This document shows, one piece after another, positions 43,664 through 53,319 of a DNA stretch of 64,000 nucleotides; positions within the stretch are counted from its first letter, which is position 1, and each line of letters begins with the position of its first letter. The position numbers and the translations under genes were made by a program. The stretch is from JAGVSZ01 sp963716855 (GTDB lineage Bacteria; Pseudomonadota; Gammaproteobacteria; Burkholderiales; SG8-39): NCBI GenBank assembly GCA_963716855.1, contig CAVQUV010000010.1, positions 1 through 64,000 on the forward strand, in the 5' to 3' direction. Under the pieces are notes generated by a model. The model had not been told where the DNA came from. It did not search any database and saw nothing but the letters and a program-made list of their open reading frames with translations.

Positions 43664-44644
43664 TCACCGCCGCGCCAGACCGAGCCGCCGCGCGATCGTC
43701 GGCCAGATCCCGTGGGGGAGGAACATCACCACCACCAGCAGGCACAGGCCGTAGAACACCTGCTTCACGCCCGGGATCTCCAGGCCGGCGAGCGCCATCA
43801 GCTCGGTGATCCCGTCGGCCAGGATGGTGAGCACCGCCGCGCCGAGGATCGGCCCGAAGAGCGTGCCGAGGCCGCCGATGATCGGACCGAGGATGATCTC
43901 GATCGAGCGGCTGATGTGGAAGATCTGCTCGGGGAAGAGGTTGTTGTAGTAGAACGCGAAGAACACGCCGGAGAGCGCGGTCATCGCGGCGCTGATCACC
44001 ACCGCGAGCATCTTCCAGCGGAAGGTGTTGATCCCGAGCGCCTGCGCGGCCTCCTCGTTCTCGCGGATCGCCTGCCAGTAGTAGCCGGCGCGACTGCGCA
44101 AGAGCCAGGCGCAGAGGGCGAAGGCCGCGGCCGTGAGCGCCAGCATGACGTAATAGAACATGCGCGGCGTGCCGCGGAGATCGAGGAGATCCCACGCCTC
44201 GCGCTGCTCGACCTTGATGAACAGCCCGCCCGGCCCGCCGAGCCACTGGATGTGGTCGAAGCCGATGCGGGTGAACTCGGCAAACGCGATCGTGAGGAGC
44301 GCGAAGTACACTCCCGAGATGCCGAACCGGAACGCGAGGAACCCGATCACCGCACCGGCCGCCACGCATACGGCGATCGCGAGCCAGATGCCCGCCCACG
44401 GCCCGATGCCGAAGTGAAAGAAGAGCCCCGCCGCCGCATAGGCCCCCAGACCTACGTACAGCGAGTGCCCGAGCGAGAGCTGTCCGGCGAAGCCCATCAT
44501 CACGTTCCACGCCTGGCCGGTGAAAGCGAAGAAGAGGATCAGCGTCGCGACCGACAGGACGTAACTGCCCGCCACCCACGGCAGCGCGACCAGCACGGCG
44601 CCGAGCAGTGCGAGCAGGATCGCCGCGCGACGCTCCGGGCTCAC
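43664..44644 (-). CDS. livM: Branched-chain amino acid-type ABC transporter permease LivM
   Basis: Integral membrane subunit, 326 residues with about eight to ten hydrophobic helices. FTGQAWNVMMGFAGQLSLGH, LAFRFGISGVYFALLTIAFA and the cytoplasmic coupling loop YYWQAIRENEEAAQALGINT are LivM signatures. The GTG start at 44644 shares bases with the stop codon of a remnant of another permease gene immediately upstream. Confidence 0.94.
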   Translation of the reverse strand: MSPERRAAILLALLGAVLVALPWVAGSYVLSVATLILFFAFTGQAWNVMMGFAGQLSLGHSLYVGLGAYAAAGLFFHFGIGPWAGIWLAIAVCVAAGAVIGFLAFRFGISGVYFALLTIAFAEFTRIGFDHIQWLGGPGGLFIKVEQREAWDLLDLRGTPRMFYYVMLALTAAAFALCAWLLRSRAGYYWQAIRENEEAAQALGINTFRWKMLAVVISAAMTALSGVFFAFYYNNLFPEQIFHISRSIEIILGPIIGGLGTLFGPILGAAVLTILADGITELMALAGLEIPGVKQVFYGLCLLVVVMFLPHGIWPTIARRLGLARR

Positions 44645-44676
44645 GTTCGCTTGCCCAACAGCCCCTGCGGCCGGCG
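44641..44676 (-). pseudogene. Remnant of a second LivH-like permease C-terminus
   Basis: Read on the minus strand this segment gives RRPQGLLGKRT followed by a stop. The last ten residues match exactly the end of LivH (RPQGLLGKRT, stop at 44745). At DNA level 28 of 36 bases agree, and most differences are at third codon positions. It lies in the 100-bp gap between livH and livM and ends on the livM start codon. Best read as the tail of a lost paralogous permease gene. Confidence 0.6.
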
Positions 44677-44744
44677 CAAACGGCCGGCCGCGCTGCTTCG
44701 CACCCGCGCGCGGCCTGACAAATCGTCGCTCCCTCGATCGCGCC

Positions 44745-45614
44745 TCATGTCCGTTTACCCAACAGCCCTTGCGGACGGAAGAGGAGCACGAGGATCAGCA
44801 ACGCGAAGCTGAACATGCTCTTCGCCGACGGCACGATGAGCAACCCCGCCAGCGCCTCGGAGACGCCGATCAGCACGCCGCCGAGGAGCGCGCCCGGCAT
44901 CGAACCGAGCCCGCCGACGATCACGATGACGAACGCGAGCAGCGTGTACGCCGGTCCGAGCACCGGGGTGACGTCGACGAGCAGGATCATCATGCAGCCC
45001 GCGACCGCAACGCAGGCCGATCCGACGCCGAAGGTGAGCGCGTAGAGCCGTTTCACGTTCAGCCCGACCACCTGGGCGCCCAGGTGGTTGTCGGCGCAGG
45101 CGCGGATCGCCTTCCCGACCAGGGTCAGCCGGAAGAAGGCGAACAGGGCTGCGCTGGTCGCGACCGCCATGCCCGCGGCGAGCAGGCGCGCCTTGTCGAC
45201 GAGGATCGGGCCGATCGCGTAGGACTCGAGCTGGTAGTCCACCTGCACGCTCCGCGCGTCCGGCCCGAAGATCATCAGAAGCGCGTTGACCATGATCAGG
45301 GCGACCGCCACGAGGAGCATGAACTGCGAGTGCTCCGGCCGGGTGATGAACGGGTTGATCAAAGAGGACTGCAGCGCGTAGCCGAAGGCGAAGAACGCCG
45401 CCGCCACCGGCACCACCGCGAGCAGCGGATCGAGCCCAAGCGTGCCGAACAAGAGGACCGCCGCGTACATCGCGATCGTCATCATTTCGCCGTGCGCGAA
45501 GTTCACGACCCGCACGACACCGAAGATCACCGACAGCCCGAGCGCCATCAGTCCGTAGACGAGGCCGGTGAGCAGCCCCGCGATCACGACGTTGACGATC
45601 AGGTCAGGCGTCAT
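44745..45614 (-). CDS. livH: Branched-chain amino acid-type ABC transporter permease LivH
   Basis: Integral membrane subunit, 289 residues. NVVIAGLLTGLVYGLMALGL, FGVVRVVNFAHGEMMTIAMY, the coupling loop GKAIRACADNHLGAQVVGLN and GGLGSMPGALLGGVLIGVSE are typical of LivH. The ATG at 45614 lies a few bases after the livK terminator, so livH expression depends on read-through or its own promoter. Confidence 0.95.
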   Translation of the reverse strand: MTPDLIVNVVIAGLLTGLVYGLMALGLSVIFGVVRVVNFAHGEMMTIAMYAAVLLFGTLGLDPLLAVVPVAAAFFAFGYALQSSLINPFITRPEHSQFMLLVAVALIMVNALLMIFGPDARSVQVDYQLESYAIGPILVDKARLLAAGMAVATSAALFAFFRLTLVGKAIRACADNHLGAQVVGLNVKRLYALTFGVGSACVAVAGCMMILLVDVTPVLGPAYTLLAFVIVIVGGLGSMPGALLGGVLIGVSEALAGLLIVPSAKSMFSFALLILVLLFRPQGLLGKRT

Positions 45615-45618
45615 GGCG

Positions 45619-45646
45619 GAAAAAAAGGCCGGCTCGAGCCGGCCTT
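45619..45646 (-). terminator. Intercistronic terminator between livK and livH
   Basis: Perfect palindrome AAGGCCGGCTC/GAGCCGGCCTT (45625-45646), 17 bp after the livK stop, followed on the minus strand by seven T (45620-45626). It would let the binding protein be made in excess over the membrane parts, a usual feature of ABC importers. Confidence 0.85.
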
Positions 45647-45662
45647 CCTCCGGTTGGTCGGC

Positions 45663-46913
45663 CTATGCCGCGTAGCCCGGTACGGGGAACACCGGCTTCG
45701 CCGTGGCGGCGGAGGTCGGCAGGACCACCGTCGGCGTGAGGTTCAGGTTCTGAACGCACGCGGAGCCGATCCCTTCGACCTGCCCCTTCGCGTTGAACTT
45801 GATCGGCGCGCCGAGCGTCATCTTGCTCTTGATGTCGGTCTGCCGGATGGCCTCGGCGAGGACCTTCGGGTCGGTCGACTTGGCGCGCTTGTACGCATCG
45901 GCGGCGATGAGCACCGCCTCGAAGGTGAACCCCACGTTCAGGCCGTGGAAGACGAGCTTGTCCTTCGGGTTCTGCTTCAGGAACGCCTTTTCGACGACCT
46001 TGGTGAGCGGCGCGGTGGGGTCGTACCACGGCACGTTTGAGATGCAGTGCTCGGAGAGCTTGCCCAGCGTCTTGAAGAACTGCTCCTCGTACATGCCCGG
46101 CGATCCGGGACTGATCACGCCCATCGGGTTCCAGCGCTGCTTCACCATCTCGCGGCGCAGGATGATCGAGTCCTGCAGCCGGCACACGAGCAGAAGGAAA
46201 TCGGCCTTTGACGCCTTCGCCTTCGACACCTCGACCGTGAGGTCCTTGGCGGCCGGATCGTAGGAGATCGTGTCGACGATCTTGAACGGCAGCTGCGTCT
46301 GGCGCGGCAGGATGGCGCCGATGCCCTTGGTCATCGCCTGACCGAAGGTGTCGTTGACGTGCATGTACACGGCGGTGCGCGGCACCGTGTTGGTCGACTG
46401 GAACAGGTCGCCGATCAGGACCAGCCCGTTGCGCACGATGTCGATCGCCGTCTGGAAGTTGCGGAACACGTACCTGTAGCCCTGCTCGGTGATCTGCGGC
46501 GCGGCGGCGATGTTGATGACGAACGGTACCCCGCGCTGCTCGGCCACCTGCGCGATCGCGGCGGCCGCACCGGAGTCGAACGGCCCGACCAGCACGTTCG
46601 CACCTTCCTGGATGAGGCGTTCGGCGCGCGTGCGCGCGACGTCGATGTTGGTCTCGGTGTCGGCGTTCATGAGCTCCACGTCGACGCCGAGCATCTCCTT
46701 GATCACGCCCGGGGCGAGGTCCGCGCCCTTCTGGCACGACTGCCCGATGAAGCCCTGGAAGCCCGACCGCGGGAGCAGCACCCCGACCTTGAGCCGCGTC
46801 GCCTGCGCGCGAACGATGGCCGGAAAGCCGAGCGTCGAGAGCGCAGCCGCGGCGCCGGCGGCTTGCACGACGCGGCGCCGAATCGGCGAGCGCGGGTTCG
46901 ATCCGTTATTCAT
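45663..46913 (-). CDS. livK: Periplasmic substrate-binding protein of the liv-type ABC transporter
   Basis: 416-residue ABC importer receptor of the type I periplasmic binding fold. The N-terminus SPIRRRVVQAAGAAAALSTL with a cleavage site after IVRAQA is an export signal, possibly Tat. Then LKVGVLLPRSGFQGFIGQSC, NVLVGPFDSGAAAAIAQVAE and VNDTFGQAMTKGIGAIL. The family binds branched-chain amino acids, but also amides, urea or aromatics; substrate cannot be told. Ribosome site GGGAGGAGG precedes the ATG. A terminator follows the gene. Confidence 0.9.
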   Translation of the reverse strand: MNNGSNPRSPIRRRVVQAAGAAAALSTLGFPAIVRAQATRLKVGVLLPRSGFQGFIGQSCQKGADLAPGVIKEMLGVDVELMNADTETNIDVARTRAERLIQEGANVLVGPFDSGAAAAIAQVAEQRGVPFVINIAAAPQITEQGYRYVFRNFQTAIDIVRNGLVLIGDLFQSTNTVPRTAVYMHVNDTFGQAMTKGIGAILPRQTQLPFKIVDTISYDPAAKDLTVEVSKAKASKADFLLLVCRLQDSIILRREMVKQRWNPMGVISPGSPGMYEEQFFKTLGKLSEHCISNVPWYDPTAPLTKVVEKAFLKQNPKDKLVFHGLNVGFTFEAVLIAADAYKRAKSTDPKVLAEAIRQTDIKSKMTLGAPIKFNAKGQVEGIGSACVQNLNLTPTVVLPTSAATAKPVFPVPGYAA

Positions 46914-46967
46914 GTTCCTCCTCCCTGAAAGCCGTCATTTCCTGCCCCACGGGCAGACCGGGCGGAA

Positions 46968-46995
46968 TTGTTAGCCGCGGGCGGGTTTTCCGCAA
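46968..46995 (-). promoter_or_regulatory. Possible promoter of livK
   Basis: TTGCGG (46990-46995), 16 bp and TAACAA (46968-46973) on the minus strand, about 55 bp before the livK ATG. A short dyad CTGCCC/GGGCAG lies downstream at 46942-46956. Confidence 0.35.
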
Positions 46996-47052
46996 GCCCG
47001 ACCGCGCTGCGCCGATGCGCCCTCGACGCTGCGCTCTGCCTATAATCATGCG

Positions 47053-47649
47053 ATGGACTGGTTGCACGAGATCGCGCTCGCCGCGGGGCTCGCGTGGGCG
47101 AGCGGGATCCGCCTCTACGCCGCGCTGCTCATCGCGGGCGCGCTCGCGCATTTCGGCTGGCTCGAGCTGCCGCCGGCGCTCGAGGTGCTGAAGCACCCGC
47201 TCGTCATCGGCGCAGCGGGGGTGATGGCGCTTGGCGAGTTCCTGGCGGACAAGGTGCCCGCGTTCGACAGCGCGTGGGACGCGGTTCACACCTTCATCCG
47301 CGTGCCCGCCGGGGCGTTCCTCGCGGCCGCCGCACTCGGGCAAGCCGATCCGGTGTGGATCGCGGTCGCGGCGATCCTGGGCGGCGCGATCGCCTCCGGC
47401 ACGCACCTGACGAAAGCCGGCGCGCGCGCGCTGATCAATGCATCGCCCGAGCCGTTCTCGAACTGGACCGCGTCGGTGGGGGAGGACCTGCTGGTGCCGG
47501 CCGGACTGTTCGCCGCGATCAAGCTGCCCGTGCTGTTTCTCGGGGCGCTCGCGGTGTTCCTGGTCGGGGCCGTCTGGCTGCTGCCGAAGCTCTTCCGCGC
47601 GGCCGCGCGGACCTTCCGACGCGCCGGCGGGGAGCCGATGACGCGGTAG
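47053..47649 (+). CDS. DUF4126 membrane protein
   Basis: A 198-residue inner-membrane protein with about five hydrophobic helices. LAAGLAWASGIRLYAALLIA at the start, MALGEFLADKVPAFDSAWDAV and LGGAIASGTHLTKAGARALI are characteristic of DUF4126. Function unknown. A TATAAT at 47041-47046 lies six bases before the ATG, without a -35, so the real promoter is unclear. It is divergent from livK and stands alone. Confidence 0.88.
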   Translation: MDWLHEIALAAGLAWASGIRLYAALLIAGALAHFGWLELPPALEVLKHPLVIGAAGVMALGEFLADKVPAFDSAWDAVHTFIRVPAGAFLAAAALGQADPVWIAVAAILGGAIASGTHLTKAGARALINASPEPFSNWTASVGEDLLVPAGLFAAIKLPVLFLGALAVFLVGAVWLLPKLFRAAARTFRRAGGEPMTR

Positions 47650-47694
47650 AAATCCCCTGCTGTGCCGCCCCGGATGAAAGCGGGGCTTAGGGCG

Positions 47695-47730
47695 AGGGTC
47701 CGCTTAGGGGTCCGCTTAGGGGTCCGCTTA
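47695..47730. repeat. Three tandem copies of a 12-bp unit
   Basis: Unit GGGGTCCGCTTA (first copy AGGGTCCGCTTA). On the minus strand each copy is TAAGCGGACCCC, so in the frame of the small acidic protein the array repeats its TAA stop codon three times; the true stop is in the copy at 47719-47730. Confidence 0.85.
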
Positions 47731-48012
47731 GTGGTCCTCGAGTCGCGGCGTCCAGCTCTCGCCCAGATCGCCGGTGTCCGGATCCACCCAGCCGGACACG
47801 CCGATCTCGGCCTCCTGCTCCTCGAGCGTCTCGTCGGATTCCACGTCGTCCGACTCGGCGTCGAACAGCATGTCGGCGCGGGCTTCGGCGGCGCTGGCGA
47901 AGGGGCCGTACTCCGCGCCGCTCTCCTCCGACAGCCAGTAGAAGCCGTCCGCACGCTCGACGATTCGACTCTCCTCCGGAGGCGGTGGGGTCTGCGGGAT
48001 CATTCGGGCCAT
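47728..48012 (-). CDS. Small acidic conserved hypothetical protein
   Basis: 94 residues from the ATG at 48012 (MARMIPQTPPPPEESRIVER). A predicted compact part with FYWLSEESGAEYGPFASAAE is followed by a strongly acidic stretch rich in Asp/Glu (about residues 52-70) and GWVDPDTGDLGESWTPR. No cysteine, signal peptide or membrane helix. It resembles conserved hypothetical proteins of betaproteobacteria; no function is known. Transcribed toward the DUF4126 gene, with the tandem repeat at its end. Confidence 0.7.
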   Translation of the reverse strand: MARMIPQTPPPPEESRIVERADGFYWLSEESGAEYGPFASAAEARADMLFDAESDDVESDETLEEQEAEIGVSGWVDPDTGDLGESWTPRLEDH

Positions 48013-48158
48013 GGCCTGACTCCTTGAAGCGGCGCTGCAGGCACCCATCTAGAATGTCACGCGGCGTCGGGTTCGCGTGCCCATTCTGACCCTCGCCCGC
48101 GCCGGCCGCAACCGATACCTGCCCGCACCGCATCGCGGAATCGCCTTCGACCACGTGG

Positions 48159-48190
48159 AACTAACACCCAGCGCAACTAACACCAAGCGC
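48159..48190. repeat. Tandem 16-bp direct repeat upstream of ftsH
   Basis: AACTAACACCCAGCGC then AACTAACACCAAGCGC, one mismatch, ending 17 bp before the ftsH ATG. Could be a protein-binding site or a recent slippage duplication in the leader. Confidence 0.75.
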
Positions 48191-48207
48191 AACCGCCGGA
48201 GCCCGCA

Positions 48208-50034
48208 ATGGAACGCCAAACCCAGATCAACGTCTGGTACCTCGTGATCGCCGTGTTCGCGGTAATGTGGCTCAGCAGCCTCTGGAAAGAGGCGCGCACG
48301 GTCGAGCCGATCACCTACAGCGAGTTCGTCGGCTACCTCAAGGACGGGAAGATCGCCGAGGTCGTGATCCGCGAGAACTTCGTCGAAGGCACGTTCAAGG
48401 AGCCCCTGGGGGACAAGCGCACCCGCTTCGTCGCGGTGCGGGTGGACGAGAACCTCGCGAAGGACCTCCAGCAGTACAACGTCAAGTACACCGGCGTCAT
48501 CGAAAATACCTTCCTGCGCGACATGCTCGGCTGGGTGATCCCCGCCCTGGTCTTCTTCGGCCTGTGGTGGTTCGTCATGCGCAAGTTCGCCGAGAAGCAG
48601 GGGCTCGGCGGCGGCTTCCTCTCGGTCGGCAAGAGCAAGGCGAAGCTGTACATGGAGAAGGACGTCAAGGTCACCTTCGATGACGTCGCCGGCGTCGACG
48701 AGGCGAAGGAGGAACTGCGGGAGGTGGTGCAGTTCCTCAAGAGCCCCAAGGACTACGGCCGGCTCGGCGGGCGGCTGCCGAAGGGCATCCTCCTGGTCGG
48801 CCCGCCCGGCACCGGCAAGACGCTGCTCGCGCGCGCGGTCGCCGGCGAGGCGGGCGTCGCGTTCCTGTCGATCAACGGCTCGGAGTTCGTCGAGATGTTC
48901 GTCGGCGTCGGCGCGGCGCGGGTGCGCGACCTCTTCGACCAGGCGCGCAAACTCGCGCCGGCCATCATCTTCATCGACGAGGTCGACGCGCTCGGCCGGG
49001 CGCGCGGCGCCTACGGCGTCGGCGGCCACGACGAGAAGGAGCAGACGCTCAACCAGCTGCTCGCCGAGCTCGACGGTTTCGATCCCTCGGCCGGGCTGGT
49101 GCTGCTCGCCGCGACCAACCGGCCGGAGGTCCTCGATCCGGCGCTGCTGCGTGCCGGCCGCTTCGACCGCCAGGTGCTCGTCGATCGCCCGGACAAGAAA
49201 GGGCGCATCGCGATCCTCGGCGTGCACGTCAAGAAGGTGAAGCTCGCAGCCGACGTCGACCCGGAGAAGGTCGCCGCGCTGACCCCCGGCTTCTCCGGCG
49301 CCGAGCTGGCGAACCTGGTGAACGAAGCCGCGCTGCTCGCCACCCGCCGCGGCGCCGACGCCGTCGCGCTCAAGGACTTCAACGACGGCGTCGAGCGCAT
49401 CATCGCTGGCCTGGAGAAGAAGAACCGCGTCCTCAACGAGAAAGAGCGCCGCACCGTCGCCTACCACGAGATGGGCCACGCGCTCGTCGCGATGACGATC
49501 CCCGGCTCGGACCCGGTGCACAAGATCTCGATCATCCCGCGCGGGGTCGGCGCGCTCGGCTACACCATCCAACGGCCGACCGAGGACCGGTTCCTGATGA
49601 CCACTGGCGAGCTGGACAACAAGATGGCCGTCCTGCTCGGCGGCCGGGCGGCCGAGCAGGTGGTGTTCGACGAGATCTCCACCGGCGCGGCCGACGACCT
49701 GATCAAGGTCACGAACATCGCGCGCAGCATGGTCACGCGCTTCGGCATGACGAGCGCCCTCGGCCAGGTCGCCTACGAGGGCGAGCAGGCCCAGTTTCTG
49801 GCCACCCCGGGCGGCGGGCTGAAGAGCCGCGAGTTCAGCGAGGCCACGGCCCGCGAGATCGACACCGCGGTGAAGGACATCGTCGACCGTGCGTTCGGGC
49901 ACGCGGTGAGGATCCTGACCGACCGCCGCGCGACCCTCGAGCGCGGCGCGCAGCTGCTGCTGCAGAAGGAGACGCTGACCGAGGACGACCTGCGCGAGTT
50001 GCAGGGACCTGCGGCGGCGGCGCGGGCGGCCTGA
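48208..50034 (+). CDS. ftsH: ATP-dependent zinc metalloprotease FtsH (probable second copy)
   Basis: Membrane-anchored hexameric AAA protease. Two N-terminal helices (VWYLVIAVFAVMWLSSLW and MLGWVIPALVFFGLWWFVM) flank a short periplasmic domain. Then the AAA module with Walker A GPPGTGKT at about residues 198-205, Walker B IIFIDEVDALG and SRH TNRPEVLDPALLRAGRFDRQ. The M41 protease has H420-E-M-G-H424. 608 residues. Main FtsH of betaproteobacteria is usually beside rlmE; this one is beside polyamine genes and reads FAEKQGLGGGFLSVGKSKAK in place of the usual linker, suggesting an accessory paralogue. HflKC in this window may regulate either copy. Confidence 0.92.
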   Translation: MERQTQINVWYLVIAVFAVMWLSSLWKEARTVEPITYSEFVGYLKDGKIAEVVIRENFVEGTFKEPLGDKRTRFVAVRVDENLAKDLQQYNVKYTGVIENTFLRDMLGWVIPALVFFGLWWFVMRKFAEKQGLGGGFLSVGKSKAKLYMEKDVKVTFDDVAGVDEAKEELREVVQFLKSPKDYGRLGGRLPKGILLVGPPGTGKTLLARAVAGEAGVAFLSINGSEFVEMFVGVGAARVRDLFDQARKLAPAIIFIDEVDALGRARGAYGVGGHDEKEQTLNQLLAELDGFDPSAGLVLLAATNRPEVLDPALLRAGRFDRQVLVDRPDKKGRIAILGVHVKKVKLAADVDPEKVAALTPGFSGAELANLVNEAALLATRRGADAVALKDFNDGVERIIAGLEKKNRVLNEKERRTVAYHEMGHALVAMTIPGSDPVHKISIIPRGVGALGYTIQRPTEDRFLMTTGELDNKMAVLLGGRAAEQVVFDEISTGAADDLIKVTNIARSMVTRFGMTSALGQVAYEGEQAQFLATPGGGLKSREFSEATAREIDTAVKDIVDRAFGHAVRILTDRRATLERGAQLLLQKETLTEDDLRELQGPAAAARAA

Positions 50035-50099
50035 CCGCGCTCGCGGCGTTCTCGCCGCCTGCTTTCTCCTGCGAAAACATCGCTCTTCGCGCTTGATCT

Positions 50100-52097
50100 T
50101 TGGGGTTCGCGCAGGCAACATTCGGGCCACTCGACGGACCCTTCGGTCCGCAGCACAGCGAGAGAGAACTGAAAGCACAACTGAAAGCCGCTGTCCAGCC
50201 GAGCTGGAGCGCCGCCGAATCGGCCGAGCTCTACGGCATCAAGAGCTGGGGCGCGGGCTACTTCGATCTATCCGACGACGGCACGGTGGCGGTGAGCGTT
50301 CCGTTCAACGGCACGCGGGCCCGCGTCAGCCTCCTCGACATCATCGCCGGCATGCAGCAGCGCGGCCTGCAGATGCCGGTCCTGCTGCGCATCGAGAACA
50401 TCCTCGACGCCCAGGTCTCCCTCCTCAACGACAGCTTCGGGCGGGCGATGGGCTCCCTCAGCTACGGCGGGAGCTACCGCGGCGTCTTTCCGATCAAGGT
50501 CAACCAGCAGTGCCAGGTGATCGAGGAGATCGCGCGGTTCGGGGCGCGCTACGGGCACGGCCTCGAGGCGGGCAGCAAGGCCGAGCTCCTCATCGCGCTC
50601 GCCAGCATGGAGCCCGACTCCGGCTACATCGTCTGCAACGGCTACAAGGACACCGAGTTCATCACGCTCGGCCTGCAGGCGCTCAAGCTCGGCTACCGCG
50701 TCTTCTTCGTGCTCGAGACGCCGACCGAGCTGCCGATCGTCCTGGAGACGAGCCGCACGCTCGGGATCCGCCCGATGCTCGGCGTGCGGGTGAAGCTCGC
50801 CTCGCGCGTGAGCGGCGCGTGGAACGAGTCGAGCGGCGACCGCAGCATCTTCGGCCTGACGACCTCGCAGATCGTCGAGCTGATCGACTCGCTCAAGCAG
50901 CATGAGATGCTCGACTGCCTGCAGCTCATGCACTACCACCTCGGTTCGCAGATCCCGAACATCCGCGACATCCGCAGCGGCGTGCTCGAGGCGGCGCGGT
51001 ACTACGTCGACCTCAAGCAGGAGGGCGCGGCGCTCGGTTACCTCGACCTCGGCGGCGGCCTGGCGGTCGACTACGACGGCTCGCAGACGAGTTACGACTA
51101 CAGCAAGAACTACTCGCTCGACGAGTACTGCCTCGACGTCGTCGAGGCGATCATGAGCGTGCTCGACCCGCAGGGCATCGAGCACCCGGTGATCATCACC
51201 GAGTCGGGCCGCGCGACCGTCGCCTACTCCTCGGTGCTGCTCTTCAACATCCTGGACGTCACGCGCTTCGAGCCGGGCCAGATCCCCGCGCCGAACCCGA
51301 AAGGCGAGCACGAGCTGATCGGCAACCTGCGCGATTCGCTCAAGAGCATCAGTCCGCGCAATCTCCAGGAGTGCTACAACGACGCGGTCTACTATCGCGG
51401 GGAGATCCGCGATCTCTTCAAGCGCGGGCAGATTCGCCTCCGCGAGCTCTCGCTCGCGGAGAACATCTTCCTCGAGATCGTGAGCGCGATCGTCCGGCGG
51501 CTGCAGGACGTGAAGCGCAAGCCGCCCGGACTGGACGGCCTGGAGCAGTCGCTCTCGGACATCTACTACGGCAACTTCTCGGTGTTCCAGTCGCTGCCGG
51601 ACGTGTGGGCGATCGATCAGATCTTCCCGATCATGCCGGTGCACCGCCACACCGAGGCGCCGAGCCGCCAGGCGATCATCGCCGACATCACCTGCGACTC
51701 GGACGGCAAGATCGACCAGTTCATCGGCAACCGGGGCATCCGCAAGACGCTGCCGGTCCACCCGCTGATCGACGGCGAGCCCTACTACCTGGGGGTGTTC
51801 CTGATCGGCGCCTACCAGGAGACGCTCGGCGACCTGCACAACCTGATGGGCGACACCAACGTCGTGAGCGTGCGGATCAACGAGGACAGCACGTTCGACT
51901 TCGTGCGCGAGATGAGCGGGGACAGCATCGCCGACGTGCTGAGCTACGTCGAGTACCAGCCGCAGCAGCTCCTCGAGCAGTTCCGCAAGACCGCCGAGCA
52001 GGCGGTGCGCGACGGCCGCGTCTCGGTCGCGGAACGGCAGGCGGTCCTGGAGGCGTTCGCGGCGAGCCTGCGCGGCTACACCTACTACGAAGACTGA
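50100..52097 (+). CDS. speA: Biosynthetic arginine decarboxylase
   Basis: PLP and Mg-dependent fold III decarboxylase making agmatine from arginine. AESAELYGIKSWGAGYFDL, VFPIKVNQQ with the PLP lysine (K133 from this start), GLEAGSKAELLIAL, HYHLGSQIPNIRDI, YLDLGGGLAVDYDGS and a C-terminal VDIxF-type dimer region. About 665 residues, close to the E. coli enzyme. The start is uncertain: homology begins near 50205, no ATG or GTG occurs before it in frame, and the TTG at 50100 is the only usual start. First gene of a polyamine operon. Confidence 0.92.
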   Translation: MGFAQATFGPLDGPFGPQHSERELKAQLKAAVQPSWSAAESAELYGIKSWGAGYFDLSDDGTVAVSVPFNGTRARVSLLDIIAGMQQRGLQMPVLLRIENILDAQVSLLNDSFGRAMGSLSYGGSYRGVFPIKVNQQCQVIEEIARFGARYGHGLEAGSKAELLIALASMEPDSGYIVCNGYKDTEFITLGLQALKLGYRVFFVLETPTELPIVLETSRTLGIRPMLGVRVKLASRVSGAWNESSGDRSIFGLTTSQIVELIDSLKQHEMLDCLQLMHYHLGSQIPNIRDIRSGVLEAARYYVDLKQEGAALGYLDLGGGLAVDYDGSQTSYDYSKNYSLDEYCLDVVEAIMSVLDPQGIEHPVIITESGRATVAYSSVLLFNILDVTRFEPGQIPAPNPKGEHELIGNLRDSLKSISPRNLQECYNDAVYYRGEIRDLFKRGQIRLRELSLAENIFLEIVSAIVRRLQDVKRKPPGLDGLEQSLSDIYYGNFSVFQSLPDVWAIDQIFPIMPVHRHTEAPSRQAIIADITCDSDGKIDQFIGNRGIRKTLPVHPLIDGEPYYLGVFLIGAYQETLGDLHNLMGDTNVVSVRINEDSTFDFVREMSGDSIADVLSYVEYQPQQLLEQFRKTAEQAVRDGRVSVAERQAVLEAFAASLRGYTYYED

Positions 52098-52113
52098 GCC
52101 GGGGACGCTAGCC

Positions 52114-53315
<1,202 letters not shown>

Positions 53316-53319
<4 letters not shown>

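Noticed and set aside
47041..47046. TATAAT just before the DUF4126 gene as its promoter
   Set aside because: Only six bases separate it from the ATG and no -35 is visible, so a start there would give an almost leaderless message.
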